Below are positions 8,949 to 22,031 of a stretch of DNA of 64,000 nucleotides, in pieces; within the stretch, counting starts at the first letter, position 1; each line of letters starts with the position of its first letter. The notes beneath the pieces were generated by a model. That model did not search any database, was not told the origin of the DNA, and was given only the letters and a program-made list of their open reading frames with translations. The position numbers and the translations under genes were made by a program. This stretch comes from Providencia stuartii (GTDB lineage: Bacteria; Pseudomonadota; Gammaproteobacteria; Enterobacterales; Enterobacteriaceae). The stretch is from positions 372,001-436,000 of the forward strand of contig UGUC01000002.1 of the NCBI GenBank assembly GCA_900455155.1. Reading direction: 5' to 3'.

Positions 8949-9509
8949 TTAGAATACGCTGAAAGTTTTTCGGTATTGAGGCTCATTAGGATCAATTGTT
9001 TTATCGGCTTCTTTCGCTGCTTGGTTATCTTGGTAACCTTTTTTTGATTCAATATTCCTTTTAACTAAGCCTGCTAGGTTTAATTTTCGTTCAAATTTTG
9101 CCAGTGTTTCCCGTTTTTTAGAGCCACTTTTATAGCCCACATCATCTAATCTTTTTTGATAATTGGCGGTTTTTCCTCGCAAGTCATTTAATTGAATTGA
9201 TAGTTGTTTAAATTGATTTTTATTTTTTTCGCCATCTATAGCCCCATGCTCTTTATTTATATTATTTAGCAAATTATTCATATTTTTTAGAATAGAGCTA
9301 ACATCTTTCTCTATTCCTTTTAATTCTTTAAGCTTAAATATTCCGCCGCCAACTTTGTTTGTGTTTTGCTGATTTATGGCTGGATTTGATTGAAAGCTAT
9401 TGGTCGTACGTTTTATATTTCCAGTAATACCTGAATTGTGAGCTGTTGTTTGTGGTTGTTGTAACTGATGTGTGTTATGTAATACTTTACCAGTGATTGA
9501 CTGAACCAT
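8949..9509 (-). CDS. Unrecognised Asn/Gln/Lys-rich protein, possibly secreted effector-like
   Basis: A 186-residue protein that I do not recognise. The start is set at the ATG at 9509 because GAGG lies 5 bases upstream; a longer frame begins at 9554. The first 60 residues are rich in Ser, Thr, Asn and Gln with almost no acidic residues and no signal peptide (MVQSITGKVLHNTHQLQQPQ). Residues from about 65 to 115 look helical with coiled-coil spacing, and the rest is basic. The gene is AT-richer than its neighbours and is inserted between asmA and yegH, which are adjacent in E. coli. The N-terminal composition is seen in type III effectors, but that is only a suggestion. Confidence 0.6.
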   Translation of the reverse strand: MVQSITGKVLHNTHQLQQPQTTAHNSGITGNIKRTTNSFQSNPAINQQNTNKVGGGIFKLKELKGIEKDVSSILKNMNNLLNNINKEHGAIDGEKNKNQFKQLSIQLNDLRGKTANYQKRLDDVGYKSGSKKRETLAKFERKLNLAGLVKRNIESKKGYQDNQAAKEADKTIDPNEPQYRKTFSVF

Positions 9510-9632
9510 GTTAACCTCGAATAACATTATTAAGTTGCCTAAATTATTGAACAACTCAATAATTAATTCTTTTAAAAAACGCTACCATTTTTGTGTTTTA
9601 AGACATCGGATAAAGCAACTTTAAATATTTAT

Positions 9633-9662
9633 GTAAAAAAATACCGGCTCACTGGCCGGTAT
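9633..9662 (-). terminator. Terminator of yegH
   Basis: The hairpin ATACCGGC / GCCGGTAT with a 6-base loop is followed on the minus strand by six T. It starts 20 bases after the yegH stop. Confidence 0.85.
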
Positions 9663-9681
9663 GGTTCTAAATGAAGCTTAA

Positions 9682-11256
9682 TTACTCTTCTTCATCTTCT
9701 TCAGGCTGTTTAGGTGGAATAATCAGCACCTTGCTAATACGGTGGTTCTTGACCTCAAGCGGTTGGAAAATACAACCGTTCACCTCAATTTGTTCACCTT
9801 CTTCAGGAACACGTTGAAGATGTTCCATCAATAGGCCTGCAATGGTTTCGTATTCACGTTTTTCATCCAATTCCATTGGAACAAATAAGATTAGGTCTTC
9901 TAATGGCATAAAACCATTGGCAATCCAGTGACCATCCTCCAACTTTTGGATGTCATGACGCGAATCATTTTCTTCTTCCCCATCTGGTAAGTTACCAGCA
10001 ATGGTTTCCATTACATCGGTTAAGGTGACGACTCCCTCAACAGTACCAAACTCATCGACAACAAAGGCAAAGTGTGTTTGAGCTTTACGGAACTGCTCTA
10101 GCGCTTTTAGCAGCGAAAGGCCTTCAGGGAAGATCAGGGGTTGAGTAATAAGAGCACGTAAATCAAGAGGTTGACCACTGAGCTGCTGTTTAACTAAATC
10201 AAGCACATGGATAACACCAACAGGCTCATCACTGATATTCTCATCAATCACCACAAAGCGTGAATGCGGATTTTTTTCCAGCAATTGTAGTAATTCACTG
10301 GCTGATTTATTGATATCTAAATATTCCACATCATGGCGTGATGTCATGATACTTTCGACATTACGTTCCGCCATTCCCAAAACTCGGGCAATCATTTGAC
10401 GCTCTTGTGGATCAAAAACAGATTGGTTATCCGCTATCAAGTCCGATGTATGAGCATCCAATTCCGCACGTTCATGGTTACCGCTTAGAATACGTAGCAC
10501 CGCTTCTGCTGTGCGCTCACGTAATGGGCGACTACCTTTTAGGAATTTGCGACGGTTAAATTGTGCGAACTGATTTAAGACTTCAATCATGATAGAGAAA
10601 CCAATCGCAGCATATAGATAGCCTTTCGGTATCGAGTAACCGAAGCCTTCAGCAACCAAGCTAAAGCCTATCATCAACAAGAAACTGAGACACAGGATAA
10701 CGATAGTAGGGTGGTTGTTAACAAAACCAGTTAGTGGCTTACTTGCCCATATCATCAACATCATGGCAATCGTCACAGCAGCAACCATAACACCAATATG
10801 GTCAACCATCCCAACGGCGGTAATTACCGAATCGAGTGAGAAAACTGCATCAAGGACGATGATTTGTGCCACAACAGCCCAGAAATTCGATGTTTTCCGC
10901 TGGGTATGCGCGTGTTCATCCCCACCTTCTAGCCGTTCATTAAGCTCCATTGTTGCCTTAAATAGCAAAAAGAGACCGCCGACCAACATGATCAGATCTC
11001 TGGCACTAAATGGATGATCGAATAGTGTAATTAAAGGCTTGGTGAGCGTGATTAGCCAAGACAAGCTAAATAGCAGAATGACTCGCATCACTAGTGCTAG
11101 CATCAGACCCGTTACACGAGCCCTATCACGCAATTTTTGCGGAAGCTTATCTGCCAAAATGGCAATAAAGACGAGGTTATCAATACCAAGAACGATTTCT
11201 AGAACGATAAGGGTGGCAAGCCCCGCCCAAATCGAAGGATCTGCGATCCATTCCAT
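9682..11256 (-). CDS. yegH: TerC-family inner membrane protein with CBS and CorC domains
   Basis: A 524-residue protein in three parts. Residues 1-235 form a TerC-type membrane domain with about seven helices and the signatures LGIDNLVF near residue 23 and [16 protein letters not shown]. Residues about 300-420 are two CBS modules ([13 protein letters not shown] and [15 protein letters not shown]). The last 80 residues form a CorC/HlyC domain. Length and order match E. coli YegH, whose gene also neighbours asmA; the paralogue YoaE is the alternative. Function is unproven; metal transport is assumed for the family. The gene is monocistronic with its own terminator. Confidence 0.9.
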   Translation of the reverse strand: MEWIADPSIWAGLATLIVLEIVLGIDNLVFIAILADKLPQKLRDRARVTGLMLALVMRVILLFSLSWLITLTKPLITLFDHPFSARDLIMLVGGLFLLFKATMELNERLEGGDEHAHTQRKTSNFWAVVAQIIVLDAVFSLDSVITAVGMVDHIGVMVAAVTIAMMLMIWASKPLTGFVNNHPTIVILCLSFLLMIGFSLVAEGFGYSIPKGYLYAAIGFSIMIEVLNQFAQFNRRKFLKGSRPLRERTAEAVLRILSGNHERAELDAHTSDLIADNQSVFDPQERQMIARVLGMAERNVESIMTSRHDVEYLDINKSASELLQLLEKNPHSRFVVIDENISDEPVGVIHVLDLVKQQLSGQPLDLRALITQPLIFPEGLSLLKALEQFRKAQTHFAFVVDEFGTVEGVVTLTDVMETIAGNLPDGEEENDSRHDIQKLEDGHWIANGFMPLEDLILFVPMELDEKREYETIAGLLMEHLQRVPEEGEQIEVNGCIFQPLEVKNHRISKVLIIPPKQPEEDEEE

Positions 11257-11500
11257 ACAGTTTGTTTTACCTTCTGATATGACGGCATATGCCGACTGGT
11301 GAATAATGCGGTTTGTTTACTCAAATTTCAATAAAAATTCACGTTAATGAGACGATAATCTACAAATAATATTCCGTTTGCGTCATCGATTGCATCAATA
11401 ACTACCCACCAGAACAAACCTGAGTTAACATGTGATCCTGTTAACAGAATTGCCAGCAAGTAAAATGCTGGCTTAGGTCCTAATCAGACAGGAGTTTTTC

Positions 11501-12907
11501 ATGTCAAAGCAACAGATTGGTGTTGTCGGTATGGCTGTCATGGGGCGCAACCTTGCGCTGAATATTGAAAGCCGTGGTTATTCCGTCTCTATTTTCAACC
11601 GTTCTAAAGATAAAACGGATGAAGTTATTGCTGAAAATCCAGGGAAAAAATTAGTTCCCAGCTACACTATTGAAGAGTTTGTCGACTCTCTGGAAAAACC
11701 ACGCCGTATCCTGCTAATGGTGAAAGCAGGTGAAGCGACAGATAAAACGATTGCTGCATTGACTCCGCATTTGGACAAAGGCGATATCCTGATTGATGGT
11801 GGCAATACGCTATATAAAGACACAATCCGTCGTAATCGCGAGCTATCAGAGCAAGGCTTTAACTTTATCGGTACAGGGGTTTCTGGTGGTGAAGAGGGGG
11901 CACTAAAAGGCCCATCGATCATGCCGGGTGGACAAAAAGAGGCTTATGAACTGGTTGCACCAATTCTAAAAGAAATCGCCGCTAAAGCAGAAGGTGAGCC
12001 TTGCGTGACTTATATTGGCCCAGATGGTGCTGGTCATTATGTTAAAATGGTTCACAATGGTATTGAATATGGTGATATGCAACTTATCGCTGAGGCCTAT
12101 TCATTATTAAAAGGTGCTTTAAACCTAAGCAATGAAGCGCTTGCAGAGATTTTTGCAGATTGGAACCAAGGTGAACTAAGTAGCTATCTGATTGAAATCA
12201 CCGCTGATATCTTTAAGAAAAAAGATGAAGATGGCAAATATCTTGTTGATGTTATTTTGGATGAAGCGGCAAACAAGGGCACAGGTAAGTGGACTAGCCA
12301 AAGCTCTTTAGATTTAGGTATTCCAGTAACACTTATCACTGAATCGGTATTCGCACGTTATATCTCTTTCCTAAAAGATCAACGTGTTGCTGCTTCTAAA
12401 GTGTTAACTGGTCCGGCATTAAAAGCGGTTGAAGGTGATAAAAAACAGTTTATCGAAAAAGTACGCCGTGCGTTATACCTAGGTAAAATCGTCTCTTATG
12501 CTCAAGGCTTCCAGCAATTAAAAGCGGCTTCTGACGAATATAACTGGGATCTTAACTACGGTGAAATCGCGAAGATTTTCCGTGCTGGTTGTATTATTCG
12601 TGCTCAGTTCTTGCAAAAGATTACAGATGCCTACAATGAAAACGCACAGATTGCGAACTTGTTATTAGCGCCATACTTTAAGCAAATCGCAGATGAATAT
12701 CAGCAAGCGTTACGTGATGTGGTTTGTTATGGTGTACAAAACGGTATTCCAACACCCACATTCTCAGCCGCAATTTCTTATTATGATAGCTATCGTTCAG
12801 CGGTATTGCCTGCTAACTTAATTCAGGCACAGCGCGATTATTTCGGTGCTCATACTTATAAACGTACTGATAAAGAAGGCGTATTTCATACCGAATGGAT
12901 GGAGTAA
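11501..12907 (+). CDS. gnd: 6-phosphogluconate dehydrogenase, decarboxylating
   Basis: A 468-residue NADP-dependent enzyme of the oxidative pentose phosphate pathway (6-phosphogluconate to ribulose 5-phosphate plus CO2). The Rossmann motif [15 protein letters not shown] is at the N-terminus and the substrate motif [11 protein letters not shown] follows; catalytic lysine lies in [22 protein letters not shown] lies just upstream of the ATG. The 244 bases before it hold no gene and should carry the promoter. In E. coli gnd borders the O-antigen cluster, ugd and wzz; none of these is here. Confidence 0.98.
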   Translation: MSKQQIGVVGMAVMGRNLALNIESRGYSVSIFNRSKDKTDEVIAENPGKKLVPSYTIEEFVDSLEKPRRILLMVKAGEATDKTIAALTPHLDKGDILIDGGNTLYKDTIRRNRELSEQGFNFIGTGVSGGEEGALKGPSIMPGGQKEAYELVAPILKEIAAKAEGEPCVTYIGPDGAGHYVKMVHNGIEYGDMQLIAEAYSLLKGALNLSNEALAEIFADWNQGELSSYLIEITADIFKKKDEDGKYLVDVILDEAANKGTGKWTSQSSLDLGIPVTLITESVFARYISFLKDQRVAASKVLTGPALKAVEGDKKQFIEKVRRALYLGKIVSYAQGFQQLKAASDEYNWDLNYGEIAKIFRAGCIIRAQFLQKITDAYNENAQIANLLLAPYFKQIADEYQQALRDVVCYGVQNGIPTPTFSAAISYYDSYRSAVLPANLIQAQRDYFGAHTYKRTDKEGVFHTEWME

Positions 12908-12936
12908 TTCATTAAAACAATGAGTTACATAAGTGA

Positions 12937-12965
12937 AGGGTGCTGGTGATCCAGCCCCTTTTTTT
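12937..12965 (+). terminator. Terminator of gnd
   Basis: GCTGG/CCAGC stem, extended by GGG/CCC around one bulged T, with a TGAT loop and seven T following. Confidence 0.8.
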
Positions 12966-13043
12966 ATGCATACAACTCCCCCTATTAGGCAGGGGAAGTC
13001 ATGAATATTAAAAACATTATGCTAGGCTGAAGGAGATATACTG

Positions 13044-13328
13044 TTATGACCCATTAACCCATTTAATAGCGTAATCTAAGATGATATTTAAATTTTGTGG
13101 GCTTCCATAGCCTTTAAATTCTTTATCAGTTGTAATGATATTTAACCAATCATCATTGCTATTATTAACAATAAGGTTTGATTTATTTTTTCCACTCTCA
13201 CCATTAATATGAACTCGCCAGCCTGGATTGTCTAACGTACTGATGTCTAATCCATATTCATGCTCCCAAATTCCATCGCATTGAGATTTATACCAATTTT
13301 GTAATTGAGTAATTAGATTATTATTCAT
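13044..13328 (-). CDS. Imm53-family immunity protein (orphan)
   Basis: A 94-residue small acidic protein with the pattern of the Imm53 family: LQNWYKSQCDGIWEHEYG near residues 10-26, then TLDNPGWRV. Imm53 proteins are immunity partners of polymorphic toxins. No toxin gene is adjacent: the 700 bases upstream of its start hold only decayed sequence. The gene is AT-rich compared with gnd. It may protect against toxins of neighbouring strains, or be a leftover of a lost toxin cassette. Family call is from memory of the conserved pattern. Confidence 0.72.
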   Translation of the reverse strand: MNNNLITQLQNWYKSQCDGIWEHEYGLDISTLDNPGWRVHINGESGKNKSNLIVNNSNDDWLNIITTDKEFKGYGSPQNLNIILDYAIKWVNGS

Positions 13329-14031
13329 TTTTTAAGTATTTATTTCTCAGTTCGCTCTCTTATTATGCTAATACTCGTCAGAACTCAAAGTTGATAATGT
13401 CATAAATGTAGGTAAATCAACTGGGGTTGTCAGCTAAAACAAATTAGACAAGAACTCGCAAGAGACAGCGTAAAGGGAATAGAAGGCTTATGCAAATTAT
13501 GGTGTGACTTCATGGATTGCCATTACTCGAGAATATCGCCTTATTGAATTGATGATAATACTATTTTTATTGAAGTGAGCTTACCCTACGATAGGGTGAG
13601 AAAATAGGCTTCGACTAGGAATAATACATAGCGATTATTTACCTGATGGATCCGCAAGAGAAGAATTTTGAATAACAAACCATAACTAATAACACTATAA
13701 AAAATGAACTGGTATTCATCAATTGGCTATTACGTTGCGGGGAGTGACTGATACGACGCTGTTCATTCGCTTAGTCTAAAATACTCGTTTACTTAGTGAT
13801 AGTTAGAGGATCATAAGCTGCCTAACAGAGCATCTGTACTCTGCATTCAAGCGTTAAATTTACTTAACGGTGAGTTTTTTATGCTGAAAGATATTCGGGC
13901 AAGAAAATCGGGTATCGCTTTGATTGATTCTACTGATAGAATTATCAGTTCATTTTTATTATTAGGCTGAGAAAGCTTCACTGCAAAGCCTAGATTGATC
14001 ATTTGATGATTGTTCACTAAGAATTCTATTT
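13329..14031. other. About 700 bases with no intact gene; possible coding relic
   Basis: No open frame is convincing here. From about 13483 to 13607 on the plus strand, two frames joined by a shift near 13550 read like protein (AYANYGVTSWIAITREYRLIEL and then DDNTIFIEVSLPYDRVRK before TAG). I do not recognise the source. Otherwise the stretch is AT-rich and featureless, as expected for decayed accessory DNA. Confidence 0.4.
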
Positions 14032-15223
14032 ATGCGAAAGTTCCTTGTCCTGTTATTGTTACTCGTACTACTTAGCCCACTGGCGATTGACCTATATTTA
14101 CCGACAATCCCTGCTATTGCGATTGCCCTTGGCTCCCCAGAGTCACTGATACAATCAACAATCGCGCTGTTTATTTTAATTTTTGGTATAGGGCAGTTGG
14201 TCTCAGGGCCTTTAATTGATCGATATGGACGTAAACCTATCGCCATCATAGGGATCTTAATTTATATCATCGGGTCGACAGTTGCAGCATTATCCACTGC
14301 GGTGGAGATCTTTATTGCTGCGCGAGTGCTGCAAGGTGTCGCGGTCTGCTGCACAGGTGTAGTTGCTTTTAGTGGGGTGCGAGACCGTTTAAATGGTACA
14401 GAAGCGGCGCGTGCTTTTGGCTTCCTGAATGGCACATTAAACATTGTGCCAGCGCTTGCTCCGCTATTAGGTGGCTTTTTGGCAGAATATTGGGGATGGC
14501 GCGCACCTTTTTGGTTCCTTGCCCTCTATGCATTACTGCTCTTAGTATTGGTGATAGCTTTTTTACCTGAAACTCGCCCTGCAAGTTTGCAACATGTGAA
14601 AAAACTGCAACTTAACCATTATCTGCACATTTTGCGTAATAAGTATTTTATGATTTTTGCATTGGTTAATGCGGGTAGTATGGGAATGGTACTGACTTAT
14701 GTCTCCTTTGCACCGAGCGTGTTAATGGGGGATTCAAAGCTAACCCCGCTAGAATTTTCGCTTGTGTTTGGGGCAAATGGTTTTTGGATCATGTTTGCTA
14801 GCTATATTGCTAACCACTATATCCCGAAAATTGGTCGCCCTAATTGCTTAAAAGCAGGTAGCTTATTTATGGGGATCGGGTGTTTAGGCCTCGTATTAGG
14901 CTTAATGTTACTGCCCAATGCGTTACAAAACCATTGGTTAGTCTATATGTTACCTGTTGCTTGTGCCTGTACAGGACTCGCTTTTATGATGGGAACCGCA
15001 ACCAGTTACGCGTTTAGAACCTTTTGAAAAAGAGGCTGGAACGGCCTCTGCACTGGTCGGGTTTATTCAAATGGCGGTTGGTGCGGGGTTAAGTTTATTG
15101 GCGATTAATGCCTTCTTACCAGCAAAGTGGGCGCTAGCTATTTTAATGTTGTTAGGCTGTATCATTGCGCTGGTGGCAAGGAATGTCAGCTTAAAATTAG
15201 CCGCACAGAATGAGGCAGCATAA
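14032..15223 (+). pseudogene. Bcr/CflA-family multidrug efflux MFS transporter, one-base frameshift
   Basis: The frame 14032-15027 gives 331 residues of a 12-helix drug:H+ antiporter of the Bcr/CflA type: SPLAIDLYLPTIPAIA in helix 1 and the loop motif GPLIDRYGRKP. At 15013-15015 there are three T where two are needed; with one T removed the protein continues as ALEPFEKEAGTASALVGF to a stop at 15221-15223, giving about 396 residues, the family's normal length. Total length is 3n+1. It is either a recent loss of the last two helices or a sequencing error. A CatB-type acetyltransferase follows 120 bases downstream. Confidence 0.88.
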
Positions 15224-15343
15224 ATGATAAATCCCTTATTAAAACAGCCAAGGGTGGCTAAAGGTGATGTGTTTTTGAGCGCGAATACATCACCATAGAC
15301 AGCGTTCTATGGTAATAATAATTTTACGACGAGGATTGTTACC

Positions 15344-15979
15344 ATGAATCAAAAGCATTGGTCAAAATATCAACTATTACACGAAGTTGTCCAAAACCCC
15401 AATATCCATATTAAAGGGCGTCACAGTTATTACAGTGACTGTTGGGATAATGGCTTTGAAGCTTCCGTTGTTCGTTACCTACAAGGAGATGAAGGGAGTC
15501 GTGACTGGCAACTTCCTTGGCAAGTCGATCAACTCTATATTGGCGATTATGTCTGTATCGGCAGTGAAGCCGTGATTTTGATGGGAGGAAATCACACTCA
15601 TCGAATAGACTGGTTTTGCTTGTATCCTTTTATTGAGCATATTAATGACGCCTATGTAGGGAAGGGCGATACGATAATTGGTGATGGCGCATGGATTGGT
15701 ATGCGAGCATTCATCATGCCAGGCGTTCATATCGGTGAAGGCGCTGTTATTGCCGCCAATTGTGTTGTGGTAAAAAATGTGGCGCCATATAGCATTGTTG
15801 GGGGCAATCCAGCGAAACAGATTGGATACCGTTTTTCGCCTGAAATTATTAGTGAGCTGCTCGCATTGAGAATTTATGATTGGCCTGAAGAGCAATTCAA
15901 TGCGTTAAAACCTCATTTATGTCATTCTGATTTGGCCGCATTAAAAGCGGCATTGTTGGAATATCAAAACAAATCATAA
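15344..15979 (+). CDS. CatB-type xenobiotic (chloramphenicol) acetyltransferase
   Basis: A 211-residue acetyltransferase of the left-handed beta-helix CatB group. The catalytic-loop pattern GGNHTHRIDW corresponds to GNQGHRHDW of CatB enzymes, so the active His is kept. Hexapeptide repeats run through DTIIGDGAWIGMRAFIMPGVHIGEGAVI and the trademark SIVGGNPAKQI closes the helix. Family members acetylate chloramphenicol and related compounds with acetyl-CoA; actual substrate range is not evident. It has its own GAGG ribosome site and ends at a bidirectional hairpin. Confidence 0.85.
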   Translation: MNQKHWSKYQLLHEVVQNPNIHIKGRHSYYSDCWDNGFEASVVRYLQGDEGSRDWQLPWQVDQLYIGDYVCIGSEAVILMGGNHTHRIDWFCLYPFIEHINDAYVGKGDTIIGDGAWIGMRAFIMPGVHIGEGAVIAANCVVVKNVAPYSIVGGNPAKQIGYRFSPEIISELLALRIYDWPEEQFNALKPHLCHSDLAALKAALLEYQNKS

Positions 15980-15990
15980 CAATGACCGAT

Positions 15991-16015
15991 AGGGAATGAT
16001 GATATGTCATTCCCT
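15991..16015. terminator. Bidirectional terminator hairpin
   Basis: AGGGAATGA / TCATTCCCT with a 7-base loop lies between two convergent genes. Confidence 0.75.
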
Positions 16016-16032
16016 TTATCGCATATATAAAT

Positions 16033-16275
16033 TTACTTCTTGCTGGCTAAGTAACCAAATATAAAGCCGACTCCGGCAGCGATAGTGGCTGCGGCAAGTG
16101 GATGGCTTTTTACGCTATCCACAGCGGAATTTAAGGTATCACAGCCTTGAGCCGCACATTTTTTAACGGCACCTTTAATTTGATGTTCTGTAGAGTCGGT
16201 GACTTCACCATAGGCTTGCTGCGCCGTGCCAGCGGCTTCTCTTGCTCTGTTTTCTGCTTTGTCGAATAAACTCAT
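16033..16275 (-). CDS. YqjD/ElaB-like tail-anchored stress protein
   Basis: An 80-residue protein starting MSLFDKAENRAREAAG, with a helical N-terminal part reminiscent of CsbD/DUF883 and a C-terminal membrane segment PLAAATIAAGVGFIFGYL with glycine spacing like YqjD, ElaB and YgaM. In E. coli these are stationary-phase proteins that attach ribosomes to the inner membrane. The start at 16275 is chosen over an upstream ATG because AAGGAG lies just before it. The family call rests on architecture. Confidence 0.7.
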   Translation of the reverse strand: MSLFDKAENRAREAAGTAQQAYGEVTDSTEHQIKGAVKKCAAQGCDTLNSAVDSVKSHPLAAATIAAGVGFIFGYLASKK

Positions 16276-16365
16276 GATATTCTCCTTTATACTGAACAAC
16301 AGTTATTACTAAGTGTAGCAGCCGCATAAAAGCGCGAGACCTATTTTACTTAAAATCAAGTTATT

Positions 16366-16866
16366 TTACGTTGTTTCACTATCACGAATAAAACTAACTA
16401 GAGTGGGATTAGCAATACGCCGATAGTCTTCGGTATTGAGGATAACTGAGCGTTCAAGTGTGCCAGCATTAAAGGCTAACTCTTCAAAACGGGCAAATAA
16501 ATAAGGATCAGCAATTAATTTTAGCGAGGGGTGGAAGCTAAAAGGAGGAATGGCGCCAAATACACATTGGGTTAAATCATCCACTTCTTTTGGACTCGCT
16601 AATGAGGCTCGCGTTCCGCCAATGGCATGGGCTATTTTGCTTAAATCAGCCTGTTTATCCGCAGGAAGAATAGCTAAAACATGTTGGCGGATCCCATTTC
16701 CTTTGACATGGCATACCAGACCTTTTGCACCTTGACCTAATTGGGTTCCTCGTACTTTAGCGACTTCCTCAGATTTACCTGCGGTTGGGTGTTCCATCAC
16801 ACGGTATCTGGCATTATGTTTATCAAGTAACTGGGTTAATTGAATAAAAATAGGGCTTTCTGACAC
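16366..16866 (-). CDS. yeaK: YbaK/ProX-type aminoacyl-tRNA deacylase YeaK
   Basis: A 166-residue trans-editing protein that hydrolyses mischarged aminoacyl-tRNAs. Near-identity with E. coli YeaK is seen in RGTQLGQGAKGLVCHVKGNG, IGGTRASLASP.EVD, and GAIPPFSFHP. A GTG at 16866 is chosen as start because AAGGAA precedes it by about 7 bases and because it gives the E. coli length (167); the longer frame from an ATG at 16935 adds unrelated residues. It is a single gene downstream of nothing obvious. Confidence 0.88.
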   Translation of the reverse strand: MSESPIFIQLTQLLDKHNARYRVMEHPTAGKSEEVAKVRGTQLGQGAKGLVCHVKGNGIRQHVLAILPADKQADLSKIAHAIGGTRASLASPKEVDDLTQCVFGAIPPFSFHPSLKLIADPYLFARFEELAFNAGTLERSVILNTEDYRRIANPTLVSFIRDSETT

Positions 16867-17132
16867 GACGGTTCCTTTTTTATAAAAATAAACAGTTGAG
16901 ATAGTAGCAAAATTAGATAACAAGCTAAATACCATGGATATTATCTGAAAATTGAAAGAAGCAATGAGCGTGTTTTTAAGTTAATAGCGAAATCATTGCC
17001 TAAATAGCATTTTTATTAAAATAGGCTTTCACTTGAATTAATTGACTCAATTAGCTAAACAGTCATTTATAGGTAAGATAATAGGAGGGCTTAGGTCGAC
17101 GAACAATAATCAGTTCACCTTTTTTTATATTG

Positions 17133-17157
17133 GGTAGCCCACCTTAAGCAGGCTACC
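17133..17157 (-). terminator. Hairpin at the end of the his operon
   Basis: GGTAGCC and GGCTACC flank an 11-base loop 6 bases after the hisIE stop. There is no T run after it on the minus strand, so it may be a 3' end stabiliser and not a classic terminator. Confidence 0.4.
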
Positions 17158-17163
17158 GTATTA

Positions 17164-17768
17164 TTATTGATGGCGCTCTTTCAGTCGTTTGATGATAGTG
17201 CTTAAATCAAGATCTTGGTCTTGTAAGAGTACCAGCAAGTGATACATCAGATCTGCGGCTTCATTCGTGAGTTCAGCACGATCATTCACGGTGGCAGCTA
17301 GTGCGGTCTCAACCCCTTCTTCTCCCACTTTTTGAGCGATACGTTTAGTTCCACTAGCATATAAACGCGCGGTGTAAGAGCTTTCAGGATCTGCTGTTTT
17401 ACGTGATTTTAGTAAGGTTTCCAGTTCAAATAAGAAGCCCCAATCACTTTGGGCTGGAGCAAAACAGCTTTCAGTGCCCTTGTGACAAGTTGGTCCAATA
17501 GGTTGTACTAAGGCGAGCAGGGTATCGCTGTCACAGTCTGGATAGATATCTACCAAATTGAGAAAATGGCCAGACGTTTCCCCTTTGGTCCATAGGCGCT
17601 GTTTGGTTCTTGAATAAAAAGTGACCTTGCCAGTCTCTAAGGTGGTTTGTAAGGCTTCAGGGTTCATATAACCCAACATTAGTACATCACCAGAGGTGGC
17701 GTGTTGTACAACAACAGGCATTAGCCCATCGACTTTTTGCCAAGCAAGTTGGTGACATTGTTCTGTGG

Positions 17769-17775
<7 letters not shown>
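17164..17775 (-). CDS. hisI: Phosphoribosyl-AMP cyclohydrolase / phosphoribosyl-ATP pyrophosphatase (HisIE)
   Basis: A 203-residue bifunctional enzyme for steps 2 and 3 of histidine synthesis. The N-terminal half is the cyclohydrolase ([14 protein letters not shown], then [16 protein letters not shown], with metal-binding Asp/Cys in DCDSDTLL and GPTCHKG). The C-terminal half is the pyrophosphatase ([13 protein letters not shown] and [13 protein letters not shown]). It is the last gene of the operon and overlaps the hisF end by 7 bases. Confidence 0.97.
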
Positions 17776-19862
<2,087 letters not shown>

Positions 19863-19863
<1 letters not shown>

Positions 19864-20930
19864 TAGAGAACCCCTTTCGAGCTAGGCAAAGTATCCCCTT
19901 CAACACGGATTGCTTGGCGTAAGGTGCGACCAAACACTTTAAATAGGCTCTCTGCTTTATGGTGATCGTTTTTCCCTTTAGTTTTCAGGTGTAACGTACA
20001 ACCCATCGCATAAGAGAGTGAACTGAAAAAGTGTTCGATCATTTCAGTGCTCAAATCACCAACGCGTTGGTATTTAAATTCTGCTTTGTATTCAAGGTGT
20101 GGGCGGCCTGAGATATCTAATGCACAGCGTGCTTGGCACTCATCCATCGGTAGCACAAAGCCAAAACGCGCAATACCACGTTTGTCACCTAGCGCAACAC
20201 GCAGTGCCTCACCAAGGGCTAAACCTGTATCCTCAACGGTGTGGTGGTCGTCTATAAATAGGTCACCTTTAACGTCGATATTTAAACGGAAACCACCGTG
20301 AGTCGCGATTTGGTCAAGCATGTGATCAAAGAAGCCAACGCCGGTGTTGATTTGGCTACCGCCTTCGCGATCAAGCCAGACTTCGACGCGAATATGGGTC
20401 TCTTTTGTGACTCGTTCGACCAAGGCATGACGATCGCGTTTGGTTAACTTATCAGTGATAGCGACCCAATCGAGTGATTCAGGGCTATAACGTAGGCCTT
20501 GAATACCCATATTTTCAGCTAATTGGATGTCGGTTTCACGGTCGCCAATCACATAGCTGTTTGCTTTGTCTAATTTACCTTCAACAAGATAATTTTCGAC
20601 TAAGCCTAACTTTGGCTTGCGGCAGTTGCAGTTATCCGCAGGTTTGTGAGGGCAGATCAGCACTTCATCAAATTGGATACCCTGAGATTCAAAAACCTGC
20701 ATCATTAAATTATGAGGTGGCTCAAAGTCAGCCGTTGGAAAGCTATCCGTTCCCAAGCCATCTTGGTTAGTGACCATGACTAAACGGTAGTTGGCTTTTT
20801 GGAGCGCGAGTAAGCTCGGGATCACCGCTTTTTCAAATGCTAATTTGCTTAGGCTATCGACCTGAAAATCAGTAGGTGGCTCAGTGATTAATGTTCCGTC
20901 ACGGTCAATAAAAAGTATTTTTTGGCTCAT
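19863..20930 (-). CDS. hisB: Histidinol-phosphatase / imidazoleglycerol-phosphate dehydratase HisB
   Basis: A 355-residue bifunctional enzyme, the same length as E. coli HisB. The N-terminal HAD phosphatase has FIDRDGTL (nucleophile D9) and a zinc site [15 protein letters not shown]. The C-terminal dehydratase has [26 protein letters not shown] and the metal-binding [10 protein letters not shown]. Lies 21 bases after hisC. Confidence 0.98.
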
Positions 20931-20951
20931 GAATGTTTCCTATTTTCAGGT

Positions 20952-22025
<1,074 letters not shown>

Positions 22026-22031
22026 TCACTC

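Noticed and set aside
13880..13969. Small open frame MLKDIRARKSGIALIDS... of 29 codons
   Set aside because: No ribosome site, no recognised similarity, lies in decayed DNA.
17133..17157. Thought of the hairpin after hisIE as a classic terminator
   Set aside because: No T run follows on the transcribed strand, so it is listed only with low confidence.
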